DNA of 13,444 nucleotides from Lachnospiraceae bacterium (GTDB lineage Bacteria; Bacillota; Clostridia; Lachnospirales; Lachnospiraceae): the NCBI GenBank assembly GCA_009774615.1, contig VSOC01000037.1:16482-29925 (forward strand), given 5' to 3'. This document shows, in pieces, positions 1-7,089 of this stretch. The notes beneath the pieces are model-generated. The model ran no database searches. It worked only from the letters and a program-made list of their open reading frames with translations, and was not told the origin of the DNA. Position numbers and translations under genes: made by a program. Position 1 is the first letter of the stretch. Every line of letters starts with the position of its first letter.

Positions 1-605
1 CGTAATTCCTTTTCAAAGATAATGGGCTTTCCTGGTTCACCGCCGGGATTCATGACTGCTCCGGTTCCCATAATTTTTATCCAGTCAGCACCTAACTGAT
101 ACTGACGGCGTACCGCACGGGTATAAGCGTCCGGGCAATCTGCCTCTGCGTACATTCCCTCAAAATAATCATTGCCTGCCTCGGTCGGGGAGAGGATTTG
201 ACCGCTGGCAAGGATGTCGGGGCCCATAATAAGGCCGTCTTTCACGGCACGGGCAATGCCGATCACAAGGTTATTCCGATCCCCCAGATCCCGTACCGTT
301 GTGTATCCCATTTTCAGGTTGTCTTGAGCCAGGCGCAGTGCACGCATCACCCGGTAGCTTTCCTGCTGTACATTTTCTTCATACACGTTCATTCCGCACA
401 AGTCCAGATGAAGATGCGCTTCAATCAGGCCGGGAAGCAGCGTTTTTCCGGTCAGGTCAATGACATTGGCCCCGGAAGTGATTTTTGCGGTTTTTGTGTC
501 TTTGATTTCCTGGATAATGCCATCTTCCAGAATGATATCGGCGAAATTGCCTTCAAAACCTTCCGTCAACACAGGGAGCAGTCTTGCATTTCTTAAAATA
601 ATCAT
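1..605 (-). CDS. Metal-dependent amidohydrolase (partial, N-terminal half)
   Basis: The reverse strand is open from an ATG at 605 to the window edge, giving 201 complete codons. Family members are usually about 400-430 residues, so the C-terminal half is missing. The start is set by a GGAGG six bases upstream; an in-frame ATG 12 nt further out overlaps that Shine-Dalgarno and is unlikely. The N-terminal composite beta segment (residues 1-55) leads to the metal site LPGLIEAHLHLD with H64 and H66. TTVRDLG (102-108) and WIKIMGTG with K177, the probable carbamylated bridging lysine, follow. This matches the imidazolonepropionase/Xaa-Pro-dipeptidase-like branch of the amidohydrolase superfamily (PF01979). 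The enzymes are cytosolic hydrolases of amide or ester bonds; the substrate cannot be read. The gene is co-transcribed behind an MFS transporter (34-nt gap), so it probably degrades what that transporter imports. Confidence 0.88.
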   Translation of the reverse strand, partial: MIILRNARLLPVLTEGFEGNFADIILEDGIIQEIKDTKTAKITSGANVIDLTGKTLLPGLIEAHLHLDLCGMNVYEENVQQESYRVMRALRLAQDNLKMGYTTVRDLGDRNNLVIGIARAVKDGLIMGPDILASGQILSPTEAGNDYFEGMYAEADCPDAYTRAVRRQYQLGADWIKIMGTGAVMNPGGEPGKPIIFEKEL

Positions 606-639
606 GATTTCCTCCATATTGTGTACATTTGCTGTTTTC

Positions 640-1878
640 TTAGTTCCTGCTGGCTTTAAGATAACGATTCCAGAGGATTAGGGCAATAATGCCGATGAAC
701 ATAACTACGGCAACGCCCATAAAGTAATACTTATAACCTAATTCTGTGTAAGTATCCAGGACATGCCCTGCCAGAACCGGGCAGATAACCTCAGGGAGAT
801 ATCCCAGTGTACACACAACACCGATAGCTGTACCGGCTACATGGGCAGGTACACCGCCTTCTTCCATCATGGAGAATACTACGCCGTAATTCAGGTACAT
901 GGCCAGGTAGATGAGGATACATAAGCCGATAAAAAGAGGAATGCTTACATTTTTAAACAGGACGAGAACAGCGGTGCTGATTCCCATGAAGATAAAACCG
1001 ATAAACATCATTTTGCTTCTTCCCAGCCGATCCGCCAGAATCCCGCCGCCTATGGAAGAAATCGGTCGGATATACTGGGCCATCATCGTTACGACAGCGG
1101 CAGCCGTCGCGGTTATACCAAAAGAAGCCGTTGCATAGGGCGTAAAATAGAACATGGAAATGTTCATAGTGTAAGTACAGCATAAGATTAGCGATAAGAT
1201 CCATACGGCTGGCATTTTTAAGACATCAATGACCTGCCGGAAGCTGAGTTTTTCCCCTTTTTTCGTTTGCTCTTTGTCATTTTTCATAAGCAGGAAAGTC
1301 AGGATGCCTAAAAGAATAACGACAATCGAATAGAAGGTAATTACACCGTTTAAGCCGGCCAGGTTTCCGGCGGTTTTGCTGAAGAAATTGAAGACTGCCA
1401 AGGTAATTGCCAGATGCAGTGCGTTGATGATTCCGCGGCCGCCTTCCATGAAACCGAAGGCTTTGCTCTGCTCATTTTCCGCAGCAAGGCCGCGAAGTCC
1501 CTTCAGCAGTGCGGGCCAGAAGGCAAACAGCGAGGTAAAGCCCCAGATAAGATAGATCAGCACCAATATGCCGTAACTTGGGTTGGTCAGGTGCAGCAAT
1601 CCGGCTGCTCCGGTCAGGATCAGGGAAACGGACATAATCATTCTTGGAGAAATCATATCCGCGACTATGCCGCCGAACAGGTAGGAAATTGCGCCCAGAA
1701 CCCCAAAAATAGAGCCGAATGTACCCATCTGCGTGTTGGTCAGATGATATACTTCCAGATAGGCATCATAGTAGTAAGAACGGAAATAGGGAAGCCCGTA
1801 AATCAGCGATCCGGCAGTGGTTAAGATGACTAACCGCCCCATATTGTTTTTTAATTTAGAAGCTGTTTTTTCGCTCAT
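640..1878 (-). CDS. MFS transporter, 12 TM segments
   Basis: This is a 412-residue, highly hydrophobic protein of typical major facilitator length. The start ATG has an AAAGGA site about 7 nt upstream. The N-terminal half shows a first membrane segment near residues 15-30, then the loop 2-3 motif-A-like GGIVADMISPRMIM (about residues 69-82). A hydrophilic central loop, KNDKEQTKKGEK (about 199-210), separates the two six-helix bundles. A second motif-A-like GGGILADRLGRSKMM lies about residues 276-290. Sequence flavour is closest to the YihN/OPA-like MFS transporters of organic anions and sugar derivatives, but this is a family impression, not a substrate assignment. It is the first gene of a leftward pair with the amidohydrolase and has its own consensus promoter, divergent from the XRE regulator that likely controls it. 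Confidence 0.92.
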   Translation of the reverse strand: MSEKTASKLKNNMGRLVILTTAGSLIYGLPYFRSYYYDAYLEVYHLTNTQMGTFGSIFGVLGAISYLFGGIVADMISPRMIMSVSLILTGAAGLLHLTNPSYGILVLIYLIWGFTSLFAFWPALLKGLRGLAAENEQSKAFGFMEGGRGIINALHLAITLAVFNFFSKTAGNLAGLNGVITFYSIVVILLGILTFLLMKNDKEQTKKGEKLSFRQVIDVLKMPAVWILSLILCCTYTMNISMFYFTPYATASFGITATAAAVVTMMAQYIRPISSIGGGILADRLGRSKMMFIGFIFMGISTAVLVLFKNVSIPLFIGLCILIYLAMYLNYGVVFSMMEEGGVPAHVAGTAIGVVCTLGYLPEVICPVLAGHVLDTYTELGYKYYFMGVAVVMFIGIIALILWNRYLKASRN

Positions 1879-1929
1879 ATTTATTCCTTTCTGTTTGTAT
1901 TATTTTTAAAGAAAAGGGAAAGAATATAG

Positions 1930-1941
1930 TGATTCGAATCA
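1930..1941. promoter_or_regulatory. 12-bp perfect palindrome, candidate operator
   Basis: TGATTCGAATCA is a perfect 12-bp palindrome. It lies 5-16 bases downstream of the -10 box of the leftward promoter, covering the expected transcription start. A repressor bound here would block the MFS/amidohydrolase transcript. The natural candidate is the XRE protein encoded divergently. The site is seen in the sequence; the binding protein is inferred. Confidence 0.5.
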
Positions 1942-1946
1942 ATAAA

Positions 1947-1975
1947 ATTATATATTTTAATTATTTTTTTGTCAA
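1947..1975 (-). promoter_or_regulatory. Sigma-A promoter of MFS/amidohydrolase operon
   Basis: On the reverse strand TTGACA (1975-1970) is followed by a 17-nt spacer and TATAAT (1952-1947), a perfect consensus housekeeping promoter. Transcription should begin near 1940, leaving a leader of about 60 nt before the MFS start at 1878. Such a strong promoter implies that repression, not weak basal activity, sets expression. Confidence 0.8.
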
Positions 1976-2078
1976 ATTGCCGAATTTTTTGGCAGGAAAA
2001 TAAAAGGCTTTCGTTTTTTCTTCTAATGAAATATTTTGGAAATTTGATGGGATTTATTGGTGAAGCAGGGCAGTTTTT

Positions 2079-2107
2079 TTGACATTTTAACGGATTTTCA
2101 ATTTATA
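2079..2107 (+). promoter_or_regulatory. Candidate promoter of XRE regulator
   Basis: A perfect -35 TTGACA (2079-2084) is followed after 17 nt by TTTATA (2102-2107), a weak -10. An alternative extended -10, TGATAAAAT, lies at 2149-2157 without a good -35. Either would serve the regulator at 2225; the choice cannot be made from sequence alone. Confidence 0.4.
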
Positions 2108-2224
2108 CGAAAATTATAAGATGGTTGCTGGTAATTCCCGAATGGGTGTGATAAAATAAAACGATAGGAAGTGACAGAAATATTTGCTGTTTTCTATTAT
2201 AAAAAATGAAGAGGAGAAGAAGAT

Positions 2225-2905
2225 TTGTCGAACCTGTTTTATAAAAACTTGGGAACAAAGTTACATGCCTGCCGAAAATCACAGCAGATCACACTGCAGC
2301 AGCTTTCTGGTGAGCTTTGCAAAAGCATTGCTACGATTTCCAAATATGAGAAAGGCGAGATTGCAGTTGATCTGGAAACGCTGATCGATTGGTGCAGATT
2401 TCTTAATGTGGACATTTCCTCCCTTCTGCCCGGCACCCATAAGGAGGAGGGCAACACCAGCAGATATCATCAGCATTTTATCGAACAACTCTATCTTTAC
2501 AGTTATCTTGGGCATAAAAATAAAATTCACCTGGATGTTATTAAAGTTGATAATACCACAACAAGCGCAACGCTTTACCTGGATGTGCCGGATGCTTCCG
2601 ATATTTATCATTGCAGCTTTGTTTATTCCGGCAAGGTCATTTACAGCGATGTCAGTATTAGCTTTGTGTTTTTTAACATGGCTCCTCCGTTTGACATGAT
2701 AACATTCAGTATGCCGGCTCTTTCGGAGCATTCACAGTATAAGATCGGTATGCTGAGTTCGATTACGTTTTATTATCAGAATATAGCCATTAAGGTGCTG
2801 GTATCTGAAACACCGATGGATAACAGAAACTTTCTTTTGGAGAAACTTCAGTTTTCACCGGATGATGTGAAACGAATAAAGCAGTTTAATTCGTTTATCG
2901 TATGA
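2225..2905 (+). CDS. XRE-family transcriptional regulator with unknown C-terminal domain
   Basis: This is a 226-residue protein starting at TTG. No in-frame ATG lies close upstream, and a GAGGAGAAG site sits about 6-12 nt before the TTG. Residues about 9-67 form a Cro/CI-type helix-turn-helix: LGTKLHACRKSQQITLQQL, then the recognition-helix region SIATISKYEKGE, then a leucine-rich closing helix ending ISSLLP. The remaining 150 residues look like a mixed alpha/beta, aromatic-rich domain that I do not recognise. It is not an obvious cupin, peptidase or TPR domain, and is probably the effector or dimerisation module. The gene is divergent from the MFS/amidohydrolase pair across a 346-nt region with two promoters, so it most likely controls that pair and itself. 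Control of the downstream nucleoside operon is less likely because a terminator and a separate promoter intervene. Confidence 0.85.
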   Translation: MSNLFYKNLGTKLHACRKSQQITLQQLSGELCKSIATISKYEKGEIAVDLETLIDWCRFLNVDISSLLPGTHKEEGNTSRYHQHFIEQLYLYSYLGHKNKIHLDVIKVDNTTTSATLYLDVPDASDIYHCSFVYSGKVIYSDVSISFVFFNMAPPFDMITFSMPALSEHSQYKIGMLSSITFYYQNIAIKVLVSETPMDNRNFLLEKLQFSPDDVKRIKQFNSFIV

Positions 2906-2965
2906 TATATGGGAGTGGGATGATATTTTAAGAAGTGTGAATATTACACAGAAATATTGTGAGGC

Positions 2966-3014
2966 TTGACGATTTCCTGTAAAACAGCGGTTTGACGATT
3001 TTTCGTAAAAATCG
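2966..3014 (+). repeat. Two tandem 26-bp-period repeats with hairpins
   Basis: TTGACGATTT recurs at 2966 and 2992, and the first 19 bases of the two units agree at 15 positions. Each unit also carries an inverted repeat: CTGT-AAA-ACAG (2977-2987) in the first, and CGATTTTT-CGT-AAAAATCG (2996-3014, a perfect 8-bp stem) in the second. They lie in the 3' untranslated stretch of the XRE gene before its terminator. No coding role is apparent. They could be paired binding sites or mRNA 3'-end structures. Confidence 0.5.
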
Positions 3015-3042
3015 ATGAATAAATAGAAGAGGAAATTCATTT

Positions 3043-3091
3043 CAGGGTATTCCGGATGTTCTTGTTTTATCTGGTATATCCTGATTTTTTT
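3043..3091 (+). terminator. Intrinsic terminator of XRE gene
   Basis: The arms at 3043-3057 and 3069-3083 pair over 15 positions with one mismatch and two G-U wobbles; an outer T-A pair extends the stem to 16. The loop is 11 nt (3058-3068), and seven T residues (3085-3091) follow directly. This ends the regulator transcript and insulates it from the nucleoside operon. The rest of the 2906-3348 intergenic region holds the tandem repeat, an A-rich tract (about 3160-3208) and the next promoter. Confidence 0.8.
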
Positions 3092-3208
3092 GTTGGTTTT
3101 AATTTGTTTTTTTTGGAAAATATTAGGAAAAATAAAATGATATTGGATATTTGCACGAATAAATAAAATAAATACAAATAGAATCAAATAAAAACAAACA
3201 AAAAAGAG

Positions 3209-3236
3209 TTGACATAAATGTGATTTATGGTATAAT
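3209..3236 (+). promoter_or_regulatory. Sigma-A promoter of nucleoside operon
   Basis: TTGACA (3209-3214), a 16-nt spacer and TATAAT (3231-3236) form a near-ideal housekeeping promoter. About 45 bases of A-rich sequence lie immediately upstream, resembling a UP element. The start is expected near 3243, giving a leader of about 105 nt before the lipoprotein ATG at 3349. Confidence 0.85.
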
Positions 3237-3240
3237 TACT

Positions 3241-3265
3241 CCAGAATCTGGTTGTACATTGTACA
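3241..3265. promoter_or_regulatory. Two adjacent palindromes, candidate operator of nucleoside operon
   Basis: CCAGA-A-TCTGG (3241-3251) and TGTAC-ATT-GTACA (3253-3265) are both perfect inverted repeats, separated by one base. They begin 4 nt after the -10 box, so they cover the transcription start and the first 20 or so transcribed bases. This is the classic place for repressor binding. The DeoR-type protein of the same operon is the likely ligand. A small hairpin (3268-3281) follows in the leader. The palindromes are directly seen; which protein reads each one is inferred. Confidence 0.55.
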
Positions 3266-3348
3266 CCTGCTGTCGGCGGCAATTTATTGATTCGGTTATT
3301 ATTTGTTGTAAAATGTTGGATTATGTTGGAAAAGAAAGGAGAAAACAG

Positions 3349-4449
3349 ATGAAAAAAATCATGGCTAAATTACTGCTGATAGGGGCGGCGGTGAGTATCA
3401 CAGGATGCACAGGAAAAACCATTACCCGTGAACCAGAAAGAACTGAAGCTGCAAAGGCCGAGGCGAGCCGTCCGGAGGAAACGATAAAGGTAGGATTTAT
3501 TGTAGGAACAGGAGGGCTTGGAGATCAGGGCTTTAATGATATTGCGTATGAGGGGCTGAAGCGGGCAGAAGAGGAACTTGGGATCGAGCTGGAGTATGCA
3601 GAACCCCAGTCAGTATCTGACTTTGAACCATTAATCAGCCAGTTTGCCCAGGACGGAAGCTATGATTTGATTTTATCGCTGGATCAGCAGTCCCAGTCTG
3701 CATTGGAAAAAATTGCAAAATTATTCCCGGATCAGAAGTTTTCCGCTGTTGATATGGACATTCAGGCGGATAATGTGAAGGTAATCAAAAAAGATTTTTC
3801 CCAGCTTGCATTTTTGCCGGGATATTTTGCCGGGCTTCTTACAACGGATACTTCCGTGGATAAGGTAAATGAAGACGCATGTGTTGGCATTATGATTGGC
3901 GTTGACAATCCAAATATGCAGAATGGCGTTTTAGGTTTTACGGCAGGGGCTAAGCTGGCGAATCCGGATACGGAGGTTCTGACGGGTATCGTAGGTTCAT
4001 ACGGCGATCCGGCAAAAGGAAAGGACACAGCAAAGGTTATGTATGATAAGGGTGCAGATATTATTATGAATTTTGCAGGAGGCTCCGGTCTTGGTCTTAC
4101 AAACCAGGCTAAGGAATCGGAACGTCTGGTAATTGGCGGAACTTCCAATGTAAACGCAACGGCTCCCGATGTAATCGCGGCTTCCGCTGTGGAGCTTCTG
4201 GGCGACAGAGTGTACAATGATGTGCAGTCGGTGTTGGACGGAACCTGGAAGGCCGGAATAGATATGGGAATAATCGCAAACGGCGGAGTAAATATTACCT
4301 TTGAAGGTACAGAAGTTGCTGTTCCGGATGAAATAATAAAGAAAATAGATCATGTCAGGGTTTTGATGGAAAAGGAAGAGCTTATCCTGCCCTCCTCTGC
4401 TGAAGAAATAGACGGATGGCTGGAGGAAGCCGTCAGGATCGTAAACTGA
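3349..4449 (+). CDS. BMP-family nucleoside-binding lipoprotein (ABC transporter)
   Basis: This is a 366-residue substrate-binding lipoprotein of the BMP/PnrA family (PF02608), which captures purine nucleosides outside the membrane for an ABC importer. The ATG at 3349 is preceded by AAAGGAG and starts a signal peptide ending in lipobox SITGC with lipidated C20; an upstream in-frame extension would destroy this signal. A linker rich in Glu, Ala and Lys (21-45) precedes the binding fold. Family motifs are GGLGDQGFNDIAYEG (55-69, with D59, F62, N63), LAFLPGYFAGLL (153-164) and NFAGGSGLGL (241-250). Where relatives usually have GVDxDQ, this protein reads GGTSNVN (263-269), losing the acidic residues. 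It is the first gene of the operon; a 34-nt gap and a poor ribosome site before the ATPase suggest it is made in excess, as usual. Homologous systems are B. subtilis NupNOPQ and lactococcal BmpA-NupABC. Confidence 0.92.
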   Translation: MKKIMAKLLLIGAAVSITGCTGKTITREPERTEAAKAEASRPEETIKVGFIVGTGGLGDQGFNDIAYEGLKRAEEELGIELEYAEPQSVSDFEPLISQFAQDGSYDLILSLDQQSQSALEKIAKLFPDQKFSAVDMDIQADNVKVIKKDFSQLAFLPGYFAGLLTTDTSVDKVNEDACVGIMIGVDNPNMQNGVLGFTAGAKLANPDTEVLTGIVGSYGDPAKGKDTAKVMYDKGADIIMNFAGGSGLGLTNQAKESERLVIGGTSNVNATAPDVIAASAVELLGDRVYNDVQSVLDGTWKAGIDMGIIANGGVNITFEGTEVAVPDEIIKKIDHVRVLMEKEELILPSSAEEIDGWLEEAVRIVN

Positions 4450-4483
4450 CGACGGGCACAAAGGCGATGGCAGGTAGCATTCG

Positions 4484-6037
4484 ATGATTATGAATGATAA
4501 GATTGGCGAGGTGAATCGGAAAGTGGAAGTAGTTCGTTTGGAAAATATTACAAAGCAGTATCCGGGAGTGCTGGCTCTTAACCATGCGGATTTAGTGATC
4601 CGTTCAGGGGAAATACACGCTCTTCTGGGAGAAAACGGAGCAGGGAAAACTACGCTTATGAAGGTGCTTTATGGAATGACTGTTCCTGATGAAGGCGAAA
4701 TCTATATCCGCCAGAAGCAGGTAAGATTCTCTTCGCCAATAGAAGCAATCGCTGCCGGAATCGGGATGGTGCATCAGCATTTTATGCAGGCCGATATGCT
4801 GACCGTGCTTGAAAATGTGATTGCAGGCGCAGAAGTGTCGGTCAGGGGAAGAATTAATTACAGGCAGGCCCGCAGGAATGTACAGGAAATGATTCAGCAG
4901 TTCGCCTTTGACCTTGATCCGGACAGCAGGATAGAGGAACTTTCTGTGGGAGAACGCCAGAGAGTGGAAATATTAAAGGTGCTGTACCGCGGGGGCAAGA
5001 TATTGATTTTTGACGAACCTACTGCTGTTTTGACGCCGCTGGAAACGGAAGCTTTTTTTACAGTTTTAAGGAAATTTAAGGAGCAGGGAAAAAGCATTGT
5101 CATTATAACCCATAAACTTCAGGAGGTAATGGCGATCGCAGATCGTATTACTGTAATGCGGGATGGGGCGGTTACCGGCCATTGCGAGCCTGAAGATGTA
5201 AGCATTAATGATCTGGCGGCCATGATGGTAAAGCGTGAGATAAAGGTAAATCAGCGTATGAGGGCAGGCCATATCGGGTCGGATGTATATTTTGAAGTGA
5301 AAAATCTGACCCTTACAGCAGCGGGAAAGACGGTACTGGATCGAATTCATTTAAAAATCCATAAAGGAGAGATCCTTGGGATTGCAGGAGTGGAGGGCAA
5401 TGGGCAGACGGAGCTGATACGCTGTCTTACCGGCCTTCAAAAGCCGGATGAAATGGAGCTTTTTCTGGACGGGGAGGCTGTGACGGGAAACGCCAGTGAT
5501 TTTATCTCCCGGGGAATCGGACATGTGCCGGAGGATCGCCTTGGAACAGCGGTCGTTGAAAGCGAATCCATCAGCATAAACCTGATGCTGGGGTATCATT
5601 TTAAGGAGTGGTTCCGGCGGGGCAGATGGATGGACTATAAAAAGGCGGAAGCTTTTGGAAATGAATGTATGAAAAAGTATTCGATTAAAGCGCCGTCTGC
5701 AAGGACAACCATTGCAGAGATGTCCGGAGGAAACCAGCAGAAGGTAGTTATTGCAAGGGTATTCAGCGAAAATCCAAAGGTGGTTATCTGTGCACAGCCT
5801 ACCCGGGGTGTGGATATTGGCTCGATTGAGTATATTCACCAGAGAATGCGGGAATTTGTGGGTACAGAATATGCGATGCTGCTGATTTCGGCAGATTTAG
5901 AGGAAGTGAAGGCAATGAGTGACCGGATTGCAGTGATTTACAAGGGAAGAATTGTTGCTGAGGGCCAGACGGATGCATTTGACGATACACAGATGGGGTT
6001 ATATATGACCGGTTCTAAAAAGGGGGCAGAGCGATGA
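4484..6037 (+). CDS. Nucleoside ABC importer ATPase (two fused nucleotide-binding domains)
   Basis: This 517-residue protein has two tandem ABC domains, as in RbsA/YufO(NupO)-type ATPases. Domain 1 has Walker A GENGAGKT (49-56), Q-loop MVHQHF (95-100), signature LSVGE (153-157), Walker B ILIFDE (173-178) and switch H210. Domain 2 (about 267-510) has a degenerate Walker A, GVEGNGQT, without the lysine (302-309), signature MSGGNQ (413-418), and CAQPTRGVD (436-444), where Gln replaces the catalytic Glu. This asymmetry is normal for the family: one active and one degenerate site. The start at 4484 has only a weak CAGG upstream and ATG 4490 is an alternative; the conserved domain begins near residue 16 either way. 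The stop overlaps the next start by four bases (ATGA), indicating translational coupling with the first permease. Confidence 0.95.
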   Translation: MIMNDKIGEVNRKVEVVRLENITKQYPGVLALNHADLVIRSGEIHALLGENGAGKTTLMKVLYGMTVPDEGEIYIRQKQVRFSSPIEAIAAGIGMVHQHFMQADMLTVLENVIAGAEVSVRGRINYRQARRNVQEMIQQFAFDLDPDSRIEELSVGERQRVEILKVLYRGGKILIFDEPTAVLTPLETEAFFTVLRKFKEQGKSIVIITHKLQEVMAIADRITVMRDGAVTGHCEPEDVSINDLAAMMVKREIKVNQRMRAGHIGSDVYFEVKNLTLTAAGKTVLDRIHLKIHKGEILGIAGVEGNGQTELIRCLTGLQKPDEMELFLDGEAVTGNASDFISRGIGHVPEDRLGTAVVESESISINLMLGYHFKEWFRRGRWMDYKKAEAFGNECMKKYSIKAPSARTTIAEMSGGNQQKVVIARVFSENPKVVICAQPTRGVDIGSIEYIHQRMREFVGTEYAMLLISADLEEVKAMSDRIAVIYKGRIVAEGQTDAFDDTQMGLYMTGSKKGAER

Positions 6038-7089
6038 AAAAAAGAATAGAAAAAATGATTCCTGCCTTTCTTTCCTTAGGGGCGGCACTGTTTTTCGGTT
6101 CCTTTCTCTTTATGGCGGTTGGATATAACCCTTTTAGCGTTTATGGCGAGATTATCTACGGCGCGGCAGGAACACCGGGATCTGTTTTGAATTCCCTGGT
6201 GCAGGCAACCCCTTTGCTTTTTACAGGACTGGCCTTTGTGATTGCGATGAAAGGCGGCGTGGCCAATATTGGAGGTGAAGGGCAGTTATATGCAGGTGCC
6301 CTGGGTTCTGTTTTGGCAGGGATTTATTTAAAGGGAATACCAGGATATATGCATGTTCCAATTTGTATTTTGGCAGGTGTTTTCTTTGCCGGATGCTGGG
6401 GAAGCCTGATTGCGGTTTTGAAGGTTTATTTTGGAGCTCAGGAAATTATCACAGCGATTATGCTCAATTATATTATGCAGTATTTTGTAAGCTTTCTAGT
6501 AAATTATCCCTTAAAGGAGGAGGGTTCGATCTCGCAGACCGTGGAAATTGCAGACAGTGCAAAACTTCCCCTGCTTTCTGCCAGATATCAGCTTTCTTCC
6601 GGGATTTTGCTGGCAGTTTTCATTGCCGTGGTTATGACTTTTTTATATAAAAGGACACTGACCGGGTATGAGATGTCGATTACAGGCAAAAGCAAGGCAG
6701 CAGCCAGAACCGCCGGGATTCATGTCGATAAGATCATGATTCGTACCATGTTTATCAGTGGGGCAACTGCGGGTTTGTGTGGTTCGGTTATGATTTTGGG
6801 CAGCTCTTACAGGCTGATTGACGGATTTTCTTCTGGTTATGGCTTCGATGGAATCGCTGTAGCTTCACTGGCTAATGGAAACTTTATAGGGGTTTTGCTC
6901 TCCGGTGCCTTTTTCGGCGCATTAAGGGCGGGAGCCATGTATGTGAACCGTGTTGCAAAAATTCCCTATGATTTTGCTATTGTCATTCAGGCGCTGATTA
7001 TTGTCCTGATCGCTGCGCCTTATATGTGGCGTGTTCTTGGCGGAAAAATAAAATGGAACAGGAAGGGAGGAGAGCATTATGTCGGGTGA
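6034..7089 (+). CDS. Nucleoside ABC importer permease 1 (NupP/YufP-like)
   Basis: This 351-residue integral membrane protein belongs to the branched-chain-type permease family (BPD_transp_2). It has about nine hydrophobic segments, beginning with a helix at residues 10-28. Recognisable family features are FAIAMKGGVANIGGEGQ-like text (here FVIAMKGGVANIGGEGQ, about 68-84) and the cytoplasmic ATPase-contact loop around RTLTGYEMSITGKSKAAARTAGI (about 207-229). AGATAGLCGS-like and SGYGFDGIAVASLA (about 267-280) segments follow. An AAAGGGGG site lies upstream within the ATPase gene. The protein forms the channel with permease 2, energised by the preceding ATPase. Its end overlaps permease 2 by 11 nt. 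Confidence 0.93.
   Translation: MKKRIEKMIPAFLSLGAALFFGSFLFMAVGYNPFSVYGEIIYGAAGTPGSVLNSLVQATPLLFTGLAFVIAMKGGVANIGGEGQLYAGALGSVLAGIYLKGIPGYMHVPICILAGVFFAGCWGSLIAVLKVYFGAQEIITAIMLNYIMQYFVSFLVNYPLKEEGSISQTVEIADSAKLPLLSARYQLSSGILLAVFIAVVMTFLYKRTLTGYEMSITGKSKAAARTAGIHVDKIMIRTMFISGATAGLCGSVMILGSSYRLIDGFSSGYGFDGIAVASLANGNFIGVLLSGAFFGALRAGAMYVNRVAKIPYDFAIVIQALIIVLIAAPYMWRVLGGKIKWNRKGGEHYVG

Noticed and set aside
198..596. 132-codon forward open frame inside the amidohydrolase
   Set aside because: It is antisense to a clearly conserved amidohydrolase reading frame with HxH and Lys motifs and has no family resemblance of its own.
2935..2950. CRP-like TGTGA...CACA element after the XRE gene
   Set aside because: The spacer is five, not six, symmetry is imperfect, and it lies between a stop codon and a terminator; probably chance in AT-rich DNA.
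2855..3187. 110-codon reverse-strand open frame over the intergenic region upstream of the lipoprotein gene
   Set aside because: It is AT-rich, low-complexity (Ile/Lys/Phe/Asn) text across a terminator, an A-rich tract and a repeat, with no recognisable family; it is a chance opening.
3243..3348. Possible purine-type riboswitch in the leader of a nucleoside operon
   Set aside because: The leader is only about 105 nt, lacks the conserved purine-riboswitch junction sequences and contains no terminator hairpin with T-run; palindromes at the start site look like protein operators instead.
4484..6037. Degenerate second ATP site (missing Walker A Lys, Glu to Gln) as a sign of a broken gene
   Set aside because: This asymmetry is characteristic of RbsA/NupO-type double-domain importer ATPases, so it is normal.
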